DNA of 64,000 nucleotides from Ciona savignyi (taxonomy: Eukaryota > Chordata > Ascidiacea > Phlebobranchia > Cionidae), in contig CH003203.1 in NCBI GenBank assembly GCA_000149265.1, forward strand, positions 304,522 to 368,521, written 5' to 3'. Below, in pieces: positions 46,101-57,400 of this stretch (its first letter is position 1; every line of letters begins with the position of its first letter). The translations under genes were made by a program, and so were the position numbers. Below the pieces are notes generated by a model. It ran no database searches and was not told the DNA's origin. It worked only from the letters and a program-made list of their open reading frames with translations.

Positions 46101-49054
46101 AAGTCGTCCTTTGGATACCACACTCACAAGCCGACCTTTGGATACCACACTAACAAGCCGACCTTTGGATACCACACTCACAACCCGCCCTTTGGATACA
46201 ACACTTACAAGTCGTCCTTTGGATACCACACTAACAACCCGCCCTTTGAATACCACTCTAACAAGTCGTCCTTTGGATACCACAGCTGAATGCGGGAAGA
46301 CGCCTGTTGCTCCCGTGTTTACTTGGGTGGGTTTTTATTTACCACTGTAAGAAATCAAATTATTAACATGTTTTTTATCTAGATTTTTAAGGGTAAATAT
46401 GTTTTACTAGTTTGGCCGATAATTTATTAAGTAGGCGTTGGAAATATATTTATAAAATGGGGAACCGGTGCGTTGAAATACCACTTTTTTTTTAAAACAA
46501 ACTAGCAGCCGAAGGGTTGTAGGTACGAAAATGGTCGCTAGCTAGTTGGTTGTGTCCTTGGACAGGGCACTGATTTCGACGTAATCTGACGATTGGCCGT
46601 GTGTTAATCTCCTAGGTTTACCCATTCACAAGGATAAATATAACTATCTTATCTAATCTGCAATATAACTATCTTATCTAATCTGCATCAGAACCATCGA
46701 ATTGTGGGCGGAAACGAAGCAAAACCGGGTTCGTGGCCTTGGCACGCCGCGCTTGTAAGGTCTTCTTCAAGTCTCCCGTTTTGTGGAGGTAGTATCATAT
46801 CACCGCGTGCTATCCTAACTGCAGCCCACTGCCTGGAGCGGTTTAGCAGGTTTGGTGCATTATTCAACATAAATATTCGTTGTATGAAATAATAAAATCC
46901 ATTTCATGTGCCCATTTCATTTTATCAGCCCATCATCGGTTAAAGTATACGTTGGGCGGTAATGTTTCTGGAAATGCCGGGGAAGCTTTGATGAACGTTG
47001 TGGAGATTACCATTCATCCAAAATTCGACTCTGTGTAAGTTTTATGATGCTGTACGCACCATCCTTTTATTAAGATCTTTGTCCGGCCAGTCAGTCTGGC
47101 GGTTAAGTGCGTCGCCTTTAAATCGAAATGTTGCAGGTGCGAAACTGGTCGCTAGTTGTGTCCTTGGGCGAGGCAATTTGGGGACATTACCTGAACCCAG
47201 CGGATAAAGGGTTTTACCAAATTAAAGGAACGTGTCTATCATTTACAACACATTGCAATAGCTCCGGTAACCCGACAGTGGGTGCGAGGTGATCTGACGA
47301 TTGCCCACTTGTTAGCCCCCTTGGTTTTTCAATTTACGGGTTAAAAATGAATATCCTATCCTATCTAAGGAAAGGTGAATAGTCATGCAATATTTAATTC
47401 AACCCATTTTGTGTTTGCTTGATTTAATTTTGTTTAAGAGATAAAACACACAAGAACTAAATCAAAGTTAAGTATGATCAGCGTAATCTGATCAACACAT
47501 TTTATACAGAACACTGGACAACGACATCGCCATATTAAAGCTCGAAAAGTCGATGGTATATACCTCGACCATCCGACCGATTTGTTACAACGACTTTGGT
47601 GTGGTAACCGAAGGAACAACTTGTGTAGCGACTGGGTTCGGCCAATTGCGTAAGTTGTTGTCTCATTCCAAATTACAAGCCCTCCTCTCAGCCTTATGTT
47701 CTCATTAAATTAATATTTCTCGTTTTTAGAATCCAATTCGGATCTTTACCAGACGATGCTAAACCAGGTTCGTCTGCCTGTGATCAGTAATTCTGAATGC
47801 AGAAGAGCTTACGCCGGTCTTTATATGATAAAGAAGAAACATATTTGTATTGGGTCAATACAGGGGGATGTAGGTCCTTGCAAGGTTAGTTGGGTTATAA
47901 AAATTATAACGTTTCGTTGGATTGGAAGATTAAATTGTTACTCACCTTTAAGTGCACCCATTCGCTTTATCCTGTACATATTTACATAAACAGCAACCGA
48001 ATCTATTTTATCATAATTTATTATGCTGCAAAAAGTCTACTTTGATTTCTTAGAATGGGTAAGCGTGTATGTTAACGCGTCACACGTCAGGCCGCCATTG
48101 CTAAATTAAAATAAGCATCAAGTTCTACTCAGTTATTTTACAACGCACTGGGCAGAGGTTTTTTAAACCATGAAAAAATATAAGCGTGGACAACCATTTA
48201 TCGTTACAAATTTTTAAATGCAATGGTTGCACAGTGTTACTTTTACTTTATTCCGTACTTACAGGGAGATTCCGGAGGACCGCTAGTTTGTTTGATCGGA
48301 GAGTCGACATGGCATCAAGTCGGGATAACCTCATTCGGGAACGAATGTGGAAGTCCTGATTATCCAGGGGTTTATACCAGAGTACCGTATTATGCTGACT
48401 GGATAGATTCAGGTATTGTATTATTTCAAAAGGCTATTCTGCTAAATAAAGTACTAATATGACATACAATCGTAACTGTATAGGATAGGTATATTTATCA
48501 GTTATATCTGTACATGATATAAACGGCGTTATTAAACTGTAATCAAATTACCTCGTGTCGTCGAGTTACCGGAAAACCCAGCGGATTAATGGGCTATATT
48601 AAATTGAAGAATAGAATCATGCACGACCCACTGTAATAGCTCCAGTAACACGACGATGGGTGCGAGGTGATCTGACGATTGCCCCTGTGTTAACCCCCTT
48701 GGTTTTCCCATTCACGGGGATAAATATGAATATCCTACCATATCCTAACAGGCATTATTTTACAAGCATATACTATACATTACTATACATTCGTATACAT
48801 TTTACAACGATTTTATCTTTTTGTACATCTGTTATTGTAACATTAATGTTTAGGAGACAGGTTTACTTGTAGGGAAAGATATAGGAACCCATCACATATA
48901 AAATATTCCTTTTAACACAGCTTTAGGGAATCGACCAAATACAACTACACAACCTATAGATACCACGTCGGAGGCCAATCTTATCTTTCGCTGGAAAGAC
49001 TTTTATCTGCTTGTATTTATTGCAATTATTCTGTTACTATTAAACTCAATGTAA
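37195..49054 (+). CDS. Two-protease membrane-anchored protein (gene C-D fusion), 19 exons
   Basis: Exons: 37195-37279, 37574-37710, 39644-39736, 40077-40209, 40646-40750, 40887-40972, 41365-41522, 41701-41805, 41874-42013, 42097-42248, 42450-42597, 42861-42926, 44936-46326, 46692-46849, 46929-46958 (short form), 47510-47649, 47730-47884, 48265-48412, 48921-49054. With the short exon 15 all phases match and the protein is 1187 residues: signal peptide, CUB, LDLa, trypsin 1 (His259, Asp306, Ser401, Asp395 at position 189), 48 repeats of DTTLTSRPL (485-916), trypsin 2 from 937 (His979, Asp1001, Ser1097) and a C-terminal hydrophobic tail. Exon 13 runs directly from the repeats into the linker-exon sequence [14 protein letters not shown]. 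Used at full length (to 47034), exon 15 has a 2-base deletion and a TAA at 46960, so trypsin 2 may be dead. Domain 2 has Gly1091 instead of Asp at position 189. An alternative is two genes, C lacking a terminal anchor and D lacking a 5' end. Confidence 0.7.
38116..39606 (+). mobile_element. Hairpin-ended repeat element, copy 4, in gene C intron 2
   Basis: It starts CTAGAGAGTGTCAACCACGTG and ends with the TCCCATTT/AAATGGGA hairpin and CCCATAA. Gene B has the uninterrupted site (GATAAAATAAGG near 29510), fixing both ends to within two bases. No clear target duplication beyond a possible AA. About three to four 330-bp sub-repeats; no coding capacity. Confidence 0.85.
43280..43851 (-). mobile_element. 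Hairpin-type repeat element, 5'-truncated copy in gene C intron 12
   Basis: It retains the terminal CACTCTCTAG (43842-43851) and the adjacent GGTGGTTAA and CTTGCAGAAACAAACTACATAC blocks, plus one diverged sub-repeat. The hairpin end is missing. Confidence 0.6.
43940..44670 (+). repeat. Old dispersed repeat, copy 2, with SINE inside
   Basis: Aligns by eye with 12380-12925 (TATGGGTTGTTCAAATCATG, GGGGCATTTTCCGGGGT, CCGGAGACATCGGCGTTAACGCC). A SINE at about 44341-44526 interrupts it. Confidence 0.45.
44341..44526 (+). repeat. SINE copy in gene C intron 12
   Basis: Head GGTGATTAAGTACGTCGCC, then TTTGGGCAAGGCAG and GAGGTAATCTGACGATTGCC, with an ATCCTATCC tail; the middle is deleted. Confidence 0.7.
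44980..46275 (+). repeat. 27-bp coding minisatellite, exactly 48 units (C-D linker)
   Basis: 1296 bp, 48 x 27 with no indel. The unit encodes DTTLTSRPL, with variants VN, TN, TG, TT, RS. Variants recur in blocks (for example the '[15 protein letters not shown](G/R)RPL' run near 45260-45320 and again near 45905-45975), so segments several units long have been duplicated. The region is Thr/Ser/Pro-rich and likely O-glycosylated. Both strands are open because the unit length is a multiple of three. Confidence 0.95.
46507..46660 (+). repeat. SINE fragment in C-D intron 13
   Basis: GGGTTGTAGGTACGAAAATGG, TCGCTAGCTAG, TGTCCTTGGACAGGGCACTG, GTAATCTGACGATTGGCC and an ATCTTATCTAATC tail; the middle is missing. 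Confidence 0.65.
47083..47366 (+). repeat. tRNA-derived SINE in protease-domain-2 intron
   Basis: Near full-length: GGCCAGTCAGTCTGGCGG, GTTGCAGGTGCGAAACTGG, TGTCCTTGGGCGAGGCA, GAACCCAGCGG, GGTAACCCGACAGTGGG, TCTGACGATTGCC, ATATCCTATCCTATC. Confidence 0.75.
48575..48752 (+). repeat. SINE copy, 5'-truncated, in last C-D intron
   Basis: ACCCAGCGGATTAATGGG, GCACGACCCACTGTAATAGC, ACACGACGATGGG, TCTGACGATTGCCC, TGTTAACCCCCTTGG, then ATCCTACCATATCC. It lies where gene A has exon 12; no exon 12 is recognisable here. Confidence 0.7.
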
Positions 49055-50147
49055 CATTAAGTAATGTGCAATATATTGTTTCCATATCGCATATTCTGCA
49101 TTATATTAACCTTTTAGTAGCCTACAGTTCAGCTTGTTCATGTGCAAATTTATTTTGAAAATTATAGTTGTAGTTTCGTACTAGTCTTGTCATGTACCAT
49201 TAGTTACTTGTTCTATACATTACTGAAAATGAATAATATTTTGTCCTATATGTCTATTACCCTATCTATACCAACAGCCGTTTAGTGGCGTTTTGACGTC
49301 AAGGTTTGCAAGATTGCAGACAGGTAATCAACTAGACAGTATCAACCCCGTGTTAAACACCCCTTTTTTTTAAAACCCCTTTTAATTGCTCACTGTATGA
49401 TTTTGTACACAAAAACGACGGTCAACCTGGACACCTCCTTATTATGGGTCCCATTATTCACACATATTGTTTTTGTCCGTTTTTTTTCTGTTTTTTTTTT
49501 CAGACGCCAGACAGGCATGGAATGGCGCCACGACATCTACCAGAAGAGATAAGGGCATCGAATTGACACTTTGTCATATGTTAGTGTGTTGTGTATGATT
49601 AAGATTTTACTTGAACCCAATGTCCGTTAAGTGCCTTGCCCAAGGACACAGCCGACCAGTTTCGAATCTGCAACCATTAGACTGAAAGGCAACGCACTAA
49701 GACAAATCTGTCACAGAATGTAAGAATATTAAGGTATTATCGAGAATTAAAAAAAAAAGTTTCGCTGAGCAATATTGTAGTGTATACAAATATCGTTGTA
49801 ACACCCCGACGTGTTATAAATTTCATTTTTATTTTGTATTGTTTGAAACTCGTTTTGGGGAAAGCACCCCGAGTTTATAATTCAAAATAGCTGTTAAGCG
49901 TATTGTCTGTATAATATTTTTTGTGCGTGTTTCAACATCTATAATTGTTTACTCGCCACTGTACTGTCACTTGTCGAATCTGCTAAAACATTCGCCGGAT
50001 AAGAAAGTTGCACTGCGCGTTTCCTATAGGGACGAGTTGTACTGCCGAACTCCTCTGTTGCACCACACTGCGTAATCAGTCTCACGCCCATTCTAAAGGA
50101 CGTCACAACTTCTGGACTTGTCTTTTAAGTGGCGGCAATAATGTAAA
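49055..50147. other. Intergenic with repeat fragments
   Basis: A diverged element start lies near 49332 (CTAGACAGTATCAACCCCGTG) and a reversed hairpin-type end at 49442 (TTATGGGTCCCATTATTC…, then one sub-repeat to ~49580). A reversed SINE piece runs about 49583-49702 (TGTGTTGTGTATGATTAAG, CCAAGGACACAGCCGACC). No gene is supported. Confidence 0.5.
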
Positions 50148-51099
50148 TATGCGCGCCATGAACGCTCCAACACTACGTCAAATTATCAGTATGTTCGCTT
50201 TGGGTTGACATGAAACAGCTTGGATATACTTAAAGGGGAACTGAAGTAAATTTTAAGAATATCTTAATTAATGGAAAAAAACACGCTGATTTCAAAAATC
50301 AAATCAGTTTCTTCCAATATTGTTTTGTTAAAAAGTTATGAGCAAATATGCATTTGATTTTATGTTAGGGGATTTCCCGTATTACGTCATTGACGTTGTT
50401 GAGATTTCGTGCCTATATGCATTGTATGCAATCATGTGCCAGTTTAGAGGTGAATTAGTAACAGAAGCGCCTGCAGGAGCGTTGTATTTTCGTTTTTTTT
50501 ATGAAGACTTAGCATAACACTTGTCATATAGCCTAACTGAACCAATGTACGCGCGTGACAGCTTACCTTAAGCGCGGTCATTCAGGCCTACACGGTCCTG
50601 GACCTAAGCTGAATGGTGAGATATACAGGTCTCGTATTTAAATGACTTTAGAATAATAAGTCTTAGCAATTTATATCATAAATCATAAAAGTGAAGACAG
50701 AACAAGAAAACTAGAACAGAATGCATTAAACTGTAACTGCCAGCAATTTATAGAAATAAACCAGCCAGCAACCAAAGGCTAGAAACTATGTGGTGGGGAC
50801 AGCCTATTTCTTTCATGGTTTACCTTGGCTGTTTGCATAATGTTTTGCTGTTGTGTATGTGGTGCATTTAATGTCTGCTGTTATTAAAACTGAGCATTAG
50901 CCTACTGGTTGAGAATACCACTTATTGTATAAACCAGTTAATCCACAGTAGCCGATGTGTAGTCCGACAATAAGTACACAGCAAGCACTCAGATACTTAA
51001 GTAAAGAATATATATAATAAACCTCTACTTAACTACCCAAATAAGTTAATAAGAATATACCACTTTTCCAATTCAGTTCTTTTCATTAGATATTGTAAA

Positions 51100-53675
51100 A
51101 TGCCTAAAGTTTACAAAGTAAAAGAAGCCACTGAGAAGGAAGGAAAAGTGATTGGAGCATATTGTTTTGCTCCGGGATGTAAAAATTCCTATTACAGCAC
51201 ACGAAATTCTAATCCACCTGTACATTTCCATCGATTTCCTCACAACGACAAAAAGCGGATGAAGCAATGGATACAACAATGCAAGCGTTCTAAACTACCT
51301 GGAAAAAGAACCGCAGTGTGTAGTGCACATTTTTGTGACAAAGATTATCATAGCAAAATTGTATTTGACTCCAATGGAGTCGCCAAGACGATGAAAACAA
51401 ACCGCTTGGTGAAAAATGCAGTTCCGACAATTTTTAATTTTTCTGATTATGATTTTAAACATAGTGATCAACCCAGTACATCAAGCGGAATTTCATACAG
51501 GACACAACGGTATGAAAAGAGAGTTTGTCAAATGGAGGTATGTGCTATTTACAATTTTTGTCATGCAGCCACAATTGTGCCGTTTTTCAAAAATTCATTT
51601 TAATACAGGGTAAGGAAAAATACCTTGCCATAGAGTCTTTGTTGAGACCAACTAATCTACCTACACAAAGTGATACATCTCAATCTAAACCAGCTGATTC
51701 TGAAGTATGTTCAGTCTTATAGTGTTTTTGAATTACGGTATTCTTTTAATACAGTGTTGAAATTGATATTTAAATAATTCATTTGTAGGAAGCTGAAGAA
51801 TCTGAAATGGAAGAAACCAGCTCTGTAGAAATAAGTACCACAGGATCTCTGGTGTCATTTAGTGATGAAATTGCATCTTCAGTGGGGAGTAGCTCTCATA
51901 CTGAGTTGAATGTGAGCAAAAAAATTGAATATGTACCGTCATCACAGTCTTCATCATCAAAGTCAAGCGAATCATCCAACAGTGATGATTTCAATGCTAT
52001 TGAAGGCGTTAAATTGATTGTCTATTTACACTGCCTGTTACAACTTTTCAAAACCTGCCATGTACCTGGTTGCCATAAGGGGTTGCACAGTAAACCTAAT
52101 GTATCTTTTAAAGGTTTTGCCGTTATCATTACAACAGAATGTGTTTATGGTCACACGTTTGTTTGGAGATCACAGCCGTTTATTAATGGATACACATGCA
52201 ATTACCTAATCCCTTCCACATTGTTTGTTATTGGAAAAAGTTATTTATCTTTTCTGAATGTGTGTAATTTGTTGAACATTAAAGCGGTAGTTGAAAGGCA
52301 TTGCTACTACATCCAAAACAACTTCATAATTCCTGTCGTTGAAATGTTATGGAAAACTTATAACAAAGCTGTATTGGAGGAGTTGTCTGGTCAATCAAAG
52401 AAGATAATTGTATCTGGAGATGGACGCTGTGATAGCCCTGGTCACTGTGCAACTTTGGGATCATATACAGTGTTGGATAATGAAACTAACCTTATACTTG
52501 CACAAGAAACAGTACATGTGTCAGAGGTAGCTAATAGTTACTGGCTGGAGATAGAAGGTCTAAAACGTTGTTTGGCTCATTTAAAGGTAAGATCTGTCCT
52601 AATATTCAAGTTTTGCATAGTTCTTTATAGAAGACTAATAGTGTCATTTTTAAAGGTAAATCATGTCACTGTTGATATTCTGTCGACGGATATGCATCCG
52701 GGTGTACAAAAAATGATTCGAACTGACTTCAAGAGCATTTGTCATCAGTATGATTTGTGGCACATTGCAAAAAACTTAAAAAAACGGCTTGCTGCTTCAA
52801 AAAACACATATGTTAACATGTGGATTAGTGCAATAATTAATCATTTGTGGTATTCAGTGGCTACATGTAACAAAAATCCTGTTTTACTAAAAGAAAAATG
52901 GACCTCTTTACTCTATCATATCCAAAACCAACACAGTTGGATTTCCAATGAATATTTTCACGAATGTGACCACAAACCATACACCAAGGAAGAAGAGGAA
53001 GCCAGGCAATGGTTGCAACCAACAAGTGATGCTTTTGCTATAATACAGAAAGCAGTATCCCGAACGACACTGTTGAAAGCATTGGAAAAGGTACGGCTAG
53101 ACTGATTTAACTTGCATTGTTACCGCAGGAAATGTTCAGAAGTAACTAATAGACATTTTCAGGTCACTGAAGGCATTCATACAGGGGAACTGGAAAGCAT
53201 CCATTCACTATATACAAAATACTGCCCGAAACGAATTAAGTTTACAAAAATGGGCCTTCAAGCAAGACTGCGTGTGGCAGCCCTGGATCACAACCATGCT
53301 GTTGACCGCAAGCAAGCAGAAAATAAGGGTGGAAAACTGCGGTTCAAAATCCAGTACTCCAAAGCATCCAGAAGATTTGTGGCAAAACCAATTAAAGTTG
53401 CCAAATCGTACAACTTCAGAAAGGAACTCATAACAGCAATTTTTAGTAAAATCACCAAAGGTTTGTTTTAACTTTTAGTTTATTTGAAGCAAAATCATAA
53501 ATTAATTCAAGTTGAAATAAAGTACAGATACAGTTATTATTTTTCAACAGAATCATCTATGTCAGAGAACATTAGAGAAGCGGAGATGCTGGTCACTCTT
53601 AGCGAACATGCAGGAGTTGAAAAACCACCAGCAGAAGAAGTTATTGCTTCTATGCGTAGCCGTTTTTCCAGATGA
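51100..53675 (+). CDS. Kolobok THAP-domain DDE transposase, 6 exons
   Basis: Exons: 51100-51537, 51609-51704, 51789-52586, 52656-53090, 53163-53460, 53551-53675; phases match and no stop interrupts 729 residues. The N-terminus is a THAP finger (C-x4-C in YCFAPGCKNS, the invariant W, CSAHF, and AVPTIF), for binding the transposon ends. A Ser-rich acidic linker follows. The catalytic part has Asp in SGDGRCDSPGH, Asp in LSTDMHPGV, the YDLWH (D-x-x-H) motif, and Glu in HTGELESIHS, the DDE set with the C/D-x-x-H signature shared by Kolobok, MULE, P and hAT transposases. The 69-bp intron 3 (52587-52655) is also open in frame, so retention would add 23 residues. The fourth-to-fifth junction was chosen because GTC after …ATTTTCAG keeps frame, whereas the earlier CAG at 53128 gives a stop. 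It may still be active. Confidence 0.85.
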
Positions 53676-53781
53676 TCCAAATCTTCAGCCCTATGCAAAA
53701 CAGTGTTCATGGATGTAAAATTGTTTATTATTAGCTCTTTGTCACCAGTGTTAGCATTCAATGTTTCTTTTCTGTGTTATT

Positions 53782-54450
53782 TCAATACATGAGTGTGAAT
53801 CTGCATATTGCACTCACCTGTAAGTCACTATGTGCGAAGCCAGTGTATACACCACTAGTCTCTGGAAATGCTTCACGAATTTTTTGAATCACACATGCTG
53901 GAATAACGAAGCGCATATTTCTTCCAAGCTTCCCCCGTGCCCATAGGGTAAATTGACGGTAGGATGCAAGTCTGTACGTTCTGAGCACAAAAGTTTGCAC
54001 AAATACATGTCATTTCTATGATATTTAATATACCATATTACACTTCACTTACCGATTTTCTATGGGTTGAGTTAAAGAATTAGCCCGAGCTAAGCACATG
54101 GTCAAAAGTGCAACTTCCAGAACTTCTTTATCCAAACAAATAATTAAAAAATGAGGGTTTTTAGTAATGCAAGTCCAGTCTGGTGTTATTTTGTGCAGAA
54201 ATGCATGTACATTCATGCAGCATAAACATTCTTGCGGTGTGTCCATAAGAATACAGTTTTTGCAACGGCACCAAGTCATGTCAATAGGTAATGTTTCTAA
54301 ATAAACATTTTCTTCTATGGGGCTTGCATCTTCAGAGATACTTCCAGACGTTCTCATTGGTTCAAACGCATATGGCTGAATTTGTGTTGTTTTATTGTGT
54401 ACAATAAAACTTCTTTCATCCATGCCAGAATGCTGAAAACTGTCATCCAT
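53782..54450 (-). CDS. P2X7 C-terminal-like Cys-rich protein encoded by the transposon, 2 exons
   Basis: Exon 1 runs 54450 to 54053 and exon 2 runs 53980 to 53782; donor ATCG|GTAAGT, acceptor TTTTGTGCTCAG, 198 residues. Residues ~78-100 hold a Cys cluster, TWCRCKNCILM…ECLCC, matching the W-C-x-C-x2-C…CC pattern of the P2X7 receptor intracellular (zinc-binding 'ballast') domain. Exon 2 carries the rest of that pattern: YRQFTLWARGKLGR, then RFVIPACVIQKIREAFPE and SGVYTGF. No membrane segment is present, so it is not a channel. It converges on the transposase gene, with stops about 100 bp apart. The role is unknown; an accessory DNA- or protein-binding factor is possible. Domain assignment is from remembered family patterns. 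Confidence 0.7.
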
Positions 54451-57400
54451 TTTAATATTACAACATTAACTTAAATTTACTCTACATATGAAGAAAACAA
54501 AAGTAATTTGTTAAAACTCCTATGTATATGTACCAAATTTCTCAGTTTGTACCCTAAGGGTTGATAATAACATTGCTAGTCTACGTTACAGATTATGGCT
54601 ATATATTGAAAAGCAACAATCATGAAAGAAATAGGCTGTTCCCACCGCATAGTCTGATCTTTGATTGCTGGCTGGTTTATTTTTATAAATTGCTGGCAGT
54701 TACAGTTTACTGCCTCCTGTTCTAGTTTTGTAGGCCTGAATGACCGCGCTTAAGGTAAGCTGTCACGCGCGTACATTGGTTCAGTTAGGCTATATGACAA
54801 GTGTTATGCTAAGTCTACATAAAAAAACAAAAATACAACGCTCCTGCAGGCGCTTCTGTTACTAATTCACCTCTAAACTGGCACATAATTGCATACAATG
54901 CATATAGGCACGAAATCTCAACAACGTCAATGACGTAATACGGGAAATCCCCTAACATAAAATCAAATGCATATTTGCTCATAACTTTTTAACAAAACAA
55001 TATTGGAAGAAACTGATTTGATTTTTGAAATCAGCGTGTTTTTTTCCATTAATTAAGATATTCTTAAAATTTACTTCAGTTCCCCTTTAAGACGACGATT
55101 TGTTGTAGTAAGTACGTGAAAATTGGTAGATGGGTGGATAGCACATTTATAAACTTGCTCCCCAAAAATTAACCTTATATCTCGTTTGGTTTTTAAACGC
55201 GCGCCATGAACGCACCCACACTATACGGCAAATTATCAATATGTTCGATTTGGGTTGAAATGAAACAGCTTGGATATAGCTAAATCGACGATTTGTTATA
55301 GTAAGTACATGGAAATTAGTAGATGGGTGGATAACACATTAATAAACTTGCTCCCCAAAAATAAACCTTATATCTTGTTTGGTTTTCAAACGCGCGCCAT
55401 TCACGCACCCACACTACGTCAAATTATCAATATGTTCGCTTTGGGATGAAATGAAACAGCTTGGATATAGCTAAATCGACGATTTGTTATAGTAAGTACA
55501 TGAAAATTGATAGATGGGTGGATAACACATTTATAAATTTGCTCCCAAAAAATAAACCTTATATCTTGTTTGGTTTTCAAACGCGCGCCATGAACGCACC
55601 CACACTATACGCCAAATTATTAATATGTTCGCTTTGGGTCGAAATGAAACAGCTTGGATATACCTAAATCTACGATTTATTGTAGTAAGTACATGAAAAT
55701 TGGTAGATATGTGGATAACACATTTATAAACTTGGTCCCATAAAATAAACCTGATATCTTGTTTGGTTTTCAAACGCGCGTCATTAACGCACCCACACCA
55801 CGTCATATATTATCAATATGTTCGCTTTGGGTTGACATGAAACAGCTTGGATATACCTAAATCGACGATTTCTTATAGTTAGTAAATGAAAATTGGTAGA
55901 TGGGTAAATAACATACTCGTAAATTTGCTTACAAAATATAAGCTTTAAATCTCGTTTGGTTTTCAAACGCGCGCCACAAACGCACCCACACTATACGTCA
56001 AATTATCAGTATTTTCGCTTTGGGTTGAAATGAAACAGCTTGGATATACCTAAATCGACGATTTGTTGTGGTAAGTGCATGAAAATTGGTAGATGGGTGA
56101 ATAACACATTTATAAATTTGCTCCCAAAAATTAAACCTTATATCTCGTTAGGTTTTCAAACGCACGCCATGAACGCACCCACACTATACGTCAAATTATC
56201 AAAATGTTCGCTTTGGGTTGAAATGAAACATCTTGGATATACCTAAATCGACGAATTGTTATAGTAAGTACATGAAAATCGGTAGATGGGTGGATAACAC
56301 ATTTATAAAATTGCTCCCAAAAAATAAACCTTATATCCCGTTTGGTTTTCAAACGCGCGCCACGAACGCACCCACACTATACGTCAAATTATCAGTATTT
56401 TCGCTTTGGGTTGAAATGAAACAGCTTGGATATACCTAAATCGACGATTTGTTGTGGTAAGTGCATGAAAATTGGTAGATGGGTAAATAACACATTTATA
56501 AATTTGCTCCCAAAAATTAAACCTTATATCTCGTTAGGTTTTCAAACGCACGCCATGAACGCACCCACACTATACGTCAAATTATCAATATGTTCGGTTT
56601 GGGTTGACATGAAACAGCTTGGATATACCTAAATCGACGATTTGTTATAGGAAGTCCATGAAAATTGGTAGATGGGTGGATAACACATTTATAAACTTGC
56701 TCCCAAAAAATAAACCTTATATCTCGTTTGGTTTTTTAAACGCGCGGCATTCACGCACCCACACTACGTCAAATTATCAATATGTTCGCTTTGGGATGAA
56801 ATGAAACAGCTTGTATATATCTAAATCGACGATTTGTTATAGTAAGTACATGGAAATTGATAGATGGGTGGATAACACATTTATAAATTTGCTCCCAAAA
56901 AATAAATCTTATATCTTGTTTGGTTTTCAAACGCGCGCCATGAACATACCCACACTACGTCAAATTATCAATATGTTCGCGTTGGGTTGAAATAAAACAG
57001 CTTGGATATAGCTAAATCGACGATTTATTGTAGTAAGTACATGAAAATTAGTAGTGGGTGAATAACACATTTATAAATTTGCTCCCAAAAAATAAACCTT
57101 ATATCTCGTTTGGTTTTCAAACGCGCGCCACAAACGCACCCACACTACGTCAAATTATCAATATGTTCGCTTTGGGATGAAATGAAACAGCTTGGATATA
57201 GCTAAATCGACGATTTGTTTTAGTAAGTACATGAAAATTGATAGATTGGTGGATAACACATTTATAAATTTGCTCCCAAAAATAAATCTTATATCTTGTT
57301 TGGTTTTCAAACGCGCGCCATGAACATACCCACACCACGTCAAATTATCAATATGTTCGGTTTGGGTTGACATGAAACAGCTTGGATATACTTAAATCGA

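Larger units (their letters stand above)
50234..55086 (+). mobile_element. Complete autonomous Kolobok-type DNA transposon, 4853 bp
   Basis: Both ends read AGGGGAACTGAAGTAAA inward and are flanked by TTAA (50230-50233 and 55087-55090). The inverted repeats run ~360 bp with near-perfect match and resume for another ~110 bp after a ~110-bp segment (about 50595-50706) missing from the right copy. Inside are two convergent intron-containing genes, both open. TTAA targets, a THAP finger and a DDE transposase with D-x-x-H together define Kolobok. It sits inside a satellite monomer, whose sequence continues on each side. Confidence 0.9.

Noticed and set aside
44940..46283. 447-codon open frame on the minus strand through the 27-bp repeats
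   Set aside because: A 27-bp unit without stops in this frame stays open on the reverse strand automatically. The plus strand has splice sites and frame continuity with flanking exons; the minus strand has none.
51073..51279. Minus-strand frame opposite the transposase start
   Set aside because: Overlaps the THAP exon, which has clear domain residues and correct splicing on the plus strand.
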